Source: Schaalia sp. ZJ405 (GTDB lineage Bacteria > Actinomycetota > Actinomycetes > Actinomycetales > Actinomycetaceae). From it: 64,000 nt of DNA. This document shows positions 61,937 to 64,000 of the stretch, piece after piece. Under the pieces are notes generated by a model. The model worked only from the letters and a program-made list of their open reading frames with translations, made no database searches and was not told where the DNA came from. Numbering within the stretch: position 1 is the stretch's first letter; each line of letters begins with the position of its first letter. The position numbers and the translations under genes are program-made. The DNA is taken from NCBI RefSeq assembly GCF_011038885.2, contig NZ_CP064952.1, positions 434,001-498,000 on the forward strand, given 5' to 3'.

Positions 61937-62638
61937 TCAGGGTGAGACTGTAATTTCACGGAGTGTTGAGTGAAGCGGATTCAGAACAGCCCGATAGCCG
62001 TCCGCGTACATGTGGACACCATCGACGGTGAACTCCGCTCGAAGTTTTCCTTCCGTATCGGTCAGGCCGGCATTCAAATCCAAGAAGGTCGCGTCATAGC
62101 GTTGTGCTAGCGTCAGAATGCCCTGATTGGCTTCATGGATCCGCTCGTTGCTGCGGTGACTCCATATCTCCTTGGCATGAGGACTACTTCCTGCATCCAG
62201 ATTGATGGGGTAGAACGCGAGTAGGTATAACTTGGCTTTTGGCGTATGTGACACAATACTTTTCAGAATGCTCTCATAGGTGTTAAGCATTCTGGATACA
62301 GCATAGTTATCGCTATCCATGTCATTGGAGCCGATGTTCAGGAAAACTGCTTTTGGCTCGAGCTCATAGATGCAGACATCTAAGGAATCGAGCAATTCCT
62401 GTGAAGTGTATCCACCAATACCTCGATTATAAATCGTATAGGGTAGGTTCTCGCTGAGAATAAACTCGTAGATTGGAAACTGCTCCATCAAGCTGGAACC
62501 AGTAAAAACGATCTGTCCCTTCTTTGCGAGGACATTCAGACGACGGAAGTTTTCGCGCTTCCGCTGTTTTTCTTGCTGCACCCACGCCTGAATAACCTGA
62601 GTGTATTGGGCAAGCTGTTCTCCCTCTCTCATCGACAT
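61937..62638 (-). CDS. SGNH/GDSL-family hydrolase
   Basis: The 233-residue protein has block I FTGSSLMEQFP (catalytic Ser), block II NRGIGGYTS, block III NIGSNDMDSD and block V DGVHMYADGY (Asp-His pair). SGNH enzymes remove acyl or acetyl groups; in a glucosidase operon deacetylation of acetylated glycosides is plausible. Its ATG (62638) overlaps the transporter stop as TGATG, so I prefer it to the preceding TTG. It lies 27 bases before the GH3 gene. Confidence 0.9.
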   Translation of the reverse strand: MSMREGEQLAQYTQVIQAWVQQEKQRKRENFRRLNVLAKKGQIVFTGSSLMEQFPIYEFILSENLPYTIYNRGIGGYTSQELLDSLDVCIYELEPKAVFLNIGSNDMDSDNYAVSRMLNTYESILKSIVSHTPKAKLYLLAFYPINLDAGSSPHAKEIWSHRSNERIHEANQGILTLAQRYDATFLDLNAGLTDTEGKLRAEFTVDGVHMYADGYRAVLNPLHSTLREITVSP

Positions 62639-64000
62639 CAAGATGACGCGTCCGTCTTTGAAGCACGACGTTCAGCAAGTTCGTCTCGAATCTGAGGCAG
62701 CTTGCTTTCGAGGTCAAAGAGACGAAGCCCGAGAATCATGACGATAAACAGTATCAGTGGGATCCAACTGGACAGGGCGACGATCGAAGCGCGAGCAGGA
62801 GCGGTGATCTCAGCCGCAGTTCCATCAAAGCCGGCCAATCCCATGATGAGACCCACGCCGCCAGAGGAGAGACCGGAACCAAGCTTATTGGAGAAGCTGC
62901 CGACGGCTGAGATCATCCCCTCAGTACGGGAGCCGGTTGTCCACTCTTGGTAGTCCATGATGTCAATGAGGAGGAGAAGCGTGAAGTAAGAAGGAGGTAG
63001 TACAGCAACAGTTTGCAACAAGGTGCTCAGCACCACCATCGACATATCTGCGCCCGCAAAATAACGAATGATGCAGCCGATACAACCGATAACAAAGGAC
63101 CACGTAAAGAGAGTCCGAATGGAGATTTTTTGCAGTAGCTTCGGCATGAGCAGAAGAAGGAAAGGTGTGAGCAGACCAAGTATGCCCACCACGCTCATTT
63201 TTTTGATGTCGCCTACGATATATTTAAAATAATAGCTACCTACGGTACTGTTGCTATTGACAATGATGTTAGTGAGAATAGAAACGACGCACAGAATTCT
63301 CAGGTACTTGTTTTTCAATACGGGAAGAAAATCTTTAAATTTAGGTGAATATGCGTTCGTGTCTCCTTCGGTGTTGACTTCCTTGACGCCGATCAAACGA
63401 GTGAGGCCTAACAAACAAAGAGGAATACCGGTGATGAGTGAGATGGTTGTCCAGCCGCCGCGGGAGGTGCCCAATGTGCCCATAAGGATTGGGAATATAA
63501 CTGAAACGACGGTGCACATCAAAGTGATAAGGAAGCCATTGATCGCAACGACTTTGCTACGGTCATCTTCGTACTTAAAAGCACGATTCAAATACACCGG
63601 TTCTGAGACATACAAGAGTGTGGCAAAGATCGAATTGATAAAGGTGAAGGTGGTAAAGATCCAGATGGATTTACCGATATCGCCCAATTCGGGGCAGGAG
63701 TAGAGCAGGATCGTGCAGATCCACACTCCGATGATCGAAAATTCATATGGGCGAGCTTTGCCGAGCCGGGTTTTGGTCCGATCGATCAGAACACCAGCGA
63801 CCAGATCGGTGAACCCGTCAAATACCTTGCTAGCCAGAAGAAGTGTTCCAACAAGAACCGCATTCATGCCGAGCATATCGGTGCAGTAATAGGTAACATA
63901 AGTTAAAACCAGTACGTTGCTAGCAGTCGACATGCCACGGCCGGACCAGGCCAACTGTTTGCCAACTGTGAGACGGTAAGGATCGCGGATTTTATGCTTC
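62638..64000 (-). CDS. GPH-family sugar:cation symporter (5' end beyond window)
   Basis: The reading frame is open through the right edge. Codons before the internal TTG at 63954 read KHKIRDPYRLTVGKQ and are coding-like, so the real start lies outside. The protein has about 12 membrane helices and the GPH/melibiose-carrier signature DRTKTRLGKARPYEF, with VYLNRAFKYEDDRSKV and DIMDYQEWTTGSRTEG. It imports a glycoside with a proton or sodium ion, feeding the GH3 and GH1 enzymes. Codon use is richer in A/T than in genes before 57 kb. Confidence 0.92.
   Translation of the reverse strand, partial: KHKIRDPYRLTVGKQLAWSGRGMSTASNVLVLTYVTYYCTDMLGMNAVLVGTLLLASKVFDGFTDLVAGVLIDRTKTRLGKARPYEFSIIGVWICTILLYSCPELGDIGKSIWIFTTFTFINSIFATLLYVSEPVYLNRAFKYEDDRSKVVAINGFLITLMCTVVSVIFPILMGTLGTSRGGWTTISLITGIPLCLLGLTRLIGVKEVNTEGDTNAYSPKFKDFLPVLKNKYLRILCVVSILTNIIVNSNSTVGSYYFKYIVGDIKKMSVVGILGLLTPFLLLLMPKLLQKISIRTLFTWSFVIGCIGCIIRYFAGADMSMVVLSTLLQTVAVLPPSYFTLLLLIDIMDYQEWTTGSRTEGMISAVGSFSNKLGSGLSSGGVGLIMGLAGFDGTAAEITAPARASIVALSSWIPLILFIVMILGLRLFDLESKLPQIRDELAERRASKTDASS

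Overview
The window comes from a high-GC Gram-positive bacterium, very probably an Actinobacterium of the family Actinomycetaceae. I base this on the 16S/23S/5S operon with no tRNA in its spacer, GTG-rich starts, the actinobacterial gene order sucC-sucD-DUF6350-purN-purH, a ZTP (pfl) riboswitch before purH, PspC-type sensor kinases and an LAxTG-sorted surface protein. I do not assign a genus.

Layout. 1-4468: the end of an unidentified gene, then a PHP-domain protein, an SDR dehydrogenase with an extra N-terminal domain and a long zinc-type dehydrogenase, probably a polyol or sugar-phosphate pathway, closed by a strong terminator. 4653-6262: an AGCS alanine/glycine symporter (minus strand) with a structured leader. 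6736-12253: an rRNA operon whose spacers form a long 23S processing stalk. 12472-19560: an FMN reductase, rsmI, a membrane-anchored GH3 enzyme with reversed domain order, and metG. 19723-24140: a PspC membrane-stress module (two membrane proteins diverging from a PspC-histidine kinase and a LuxR-type regulator). 24246-29064: a PIN-toxin remnant, a DUF1846 protein and pcrA. 29187-35761: sucCD, DUF6350, purN and purH. 35777-39541: a heterodimeric ABC exporter whose first gene is frameshifted. 39554-42792: an unknown protein and guaA. 43543-44346: a sortase-type repeat surface protein whose promoter has nine G in its 17-bp spacer, the classic layout of a phase-variable promoter. 44782-51828: a carboxylate module (CMD-cupin protein; TctC-TctB-TctA transporter; SDR; DapA/NanA-type aldolase; LacI regulator) with a long palindromic operator before tctC. 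51978-57535: an epimerase-like protein, a 1224-residue MMPL transporter with a tandem-repeat ectodomain, and a GNAT acetyltransferase. 57536-64000: an AT-richer junction with a possible transposase remnant, then a lower-GC beta-glucoside operon (GPH symporter, SGNH hydrolase, GH3, GH1), probably acquired.

Across the window the 9-mer CGAGGACGA (or its complement) occurs about 34 times by eye between positions 235 and 56950, far above chance, in intergenic DNA and in disordered protein segments. I found none in the last 7 kb. The most notable observations are the poly-G promoter, this over-represented 9-mer, the operator of the Tct module, the structured leader of the AGCS gene and the repeat ectodomain of the MMPL protein.
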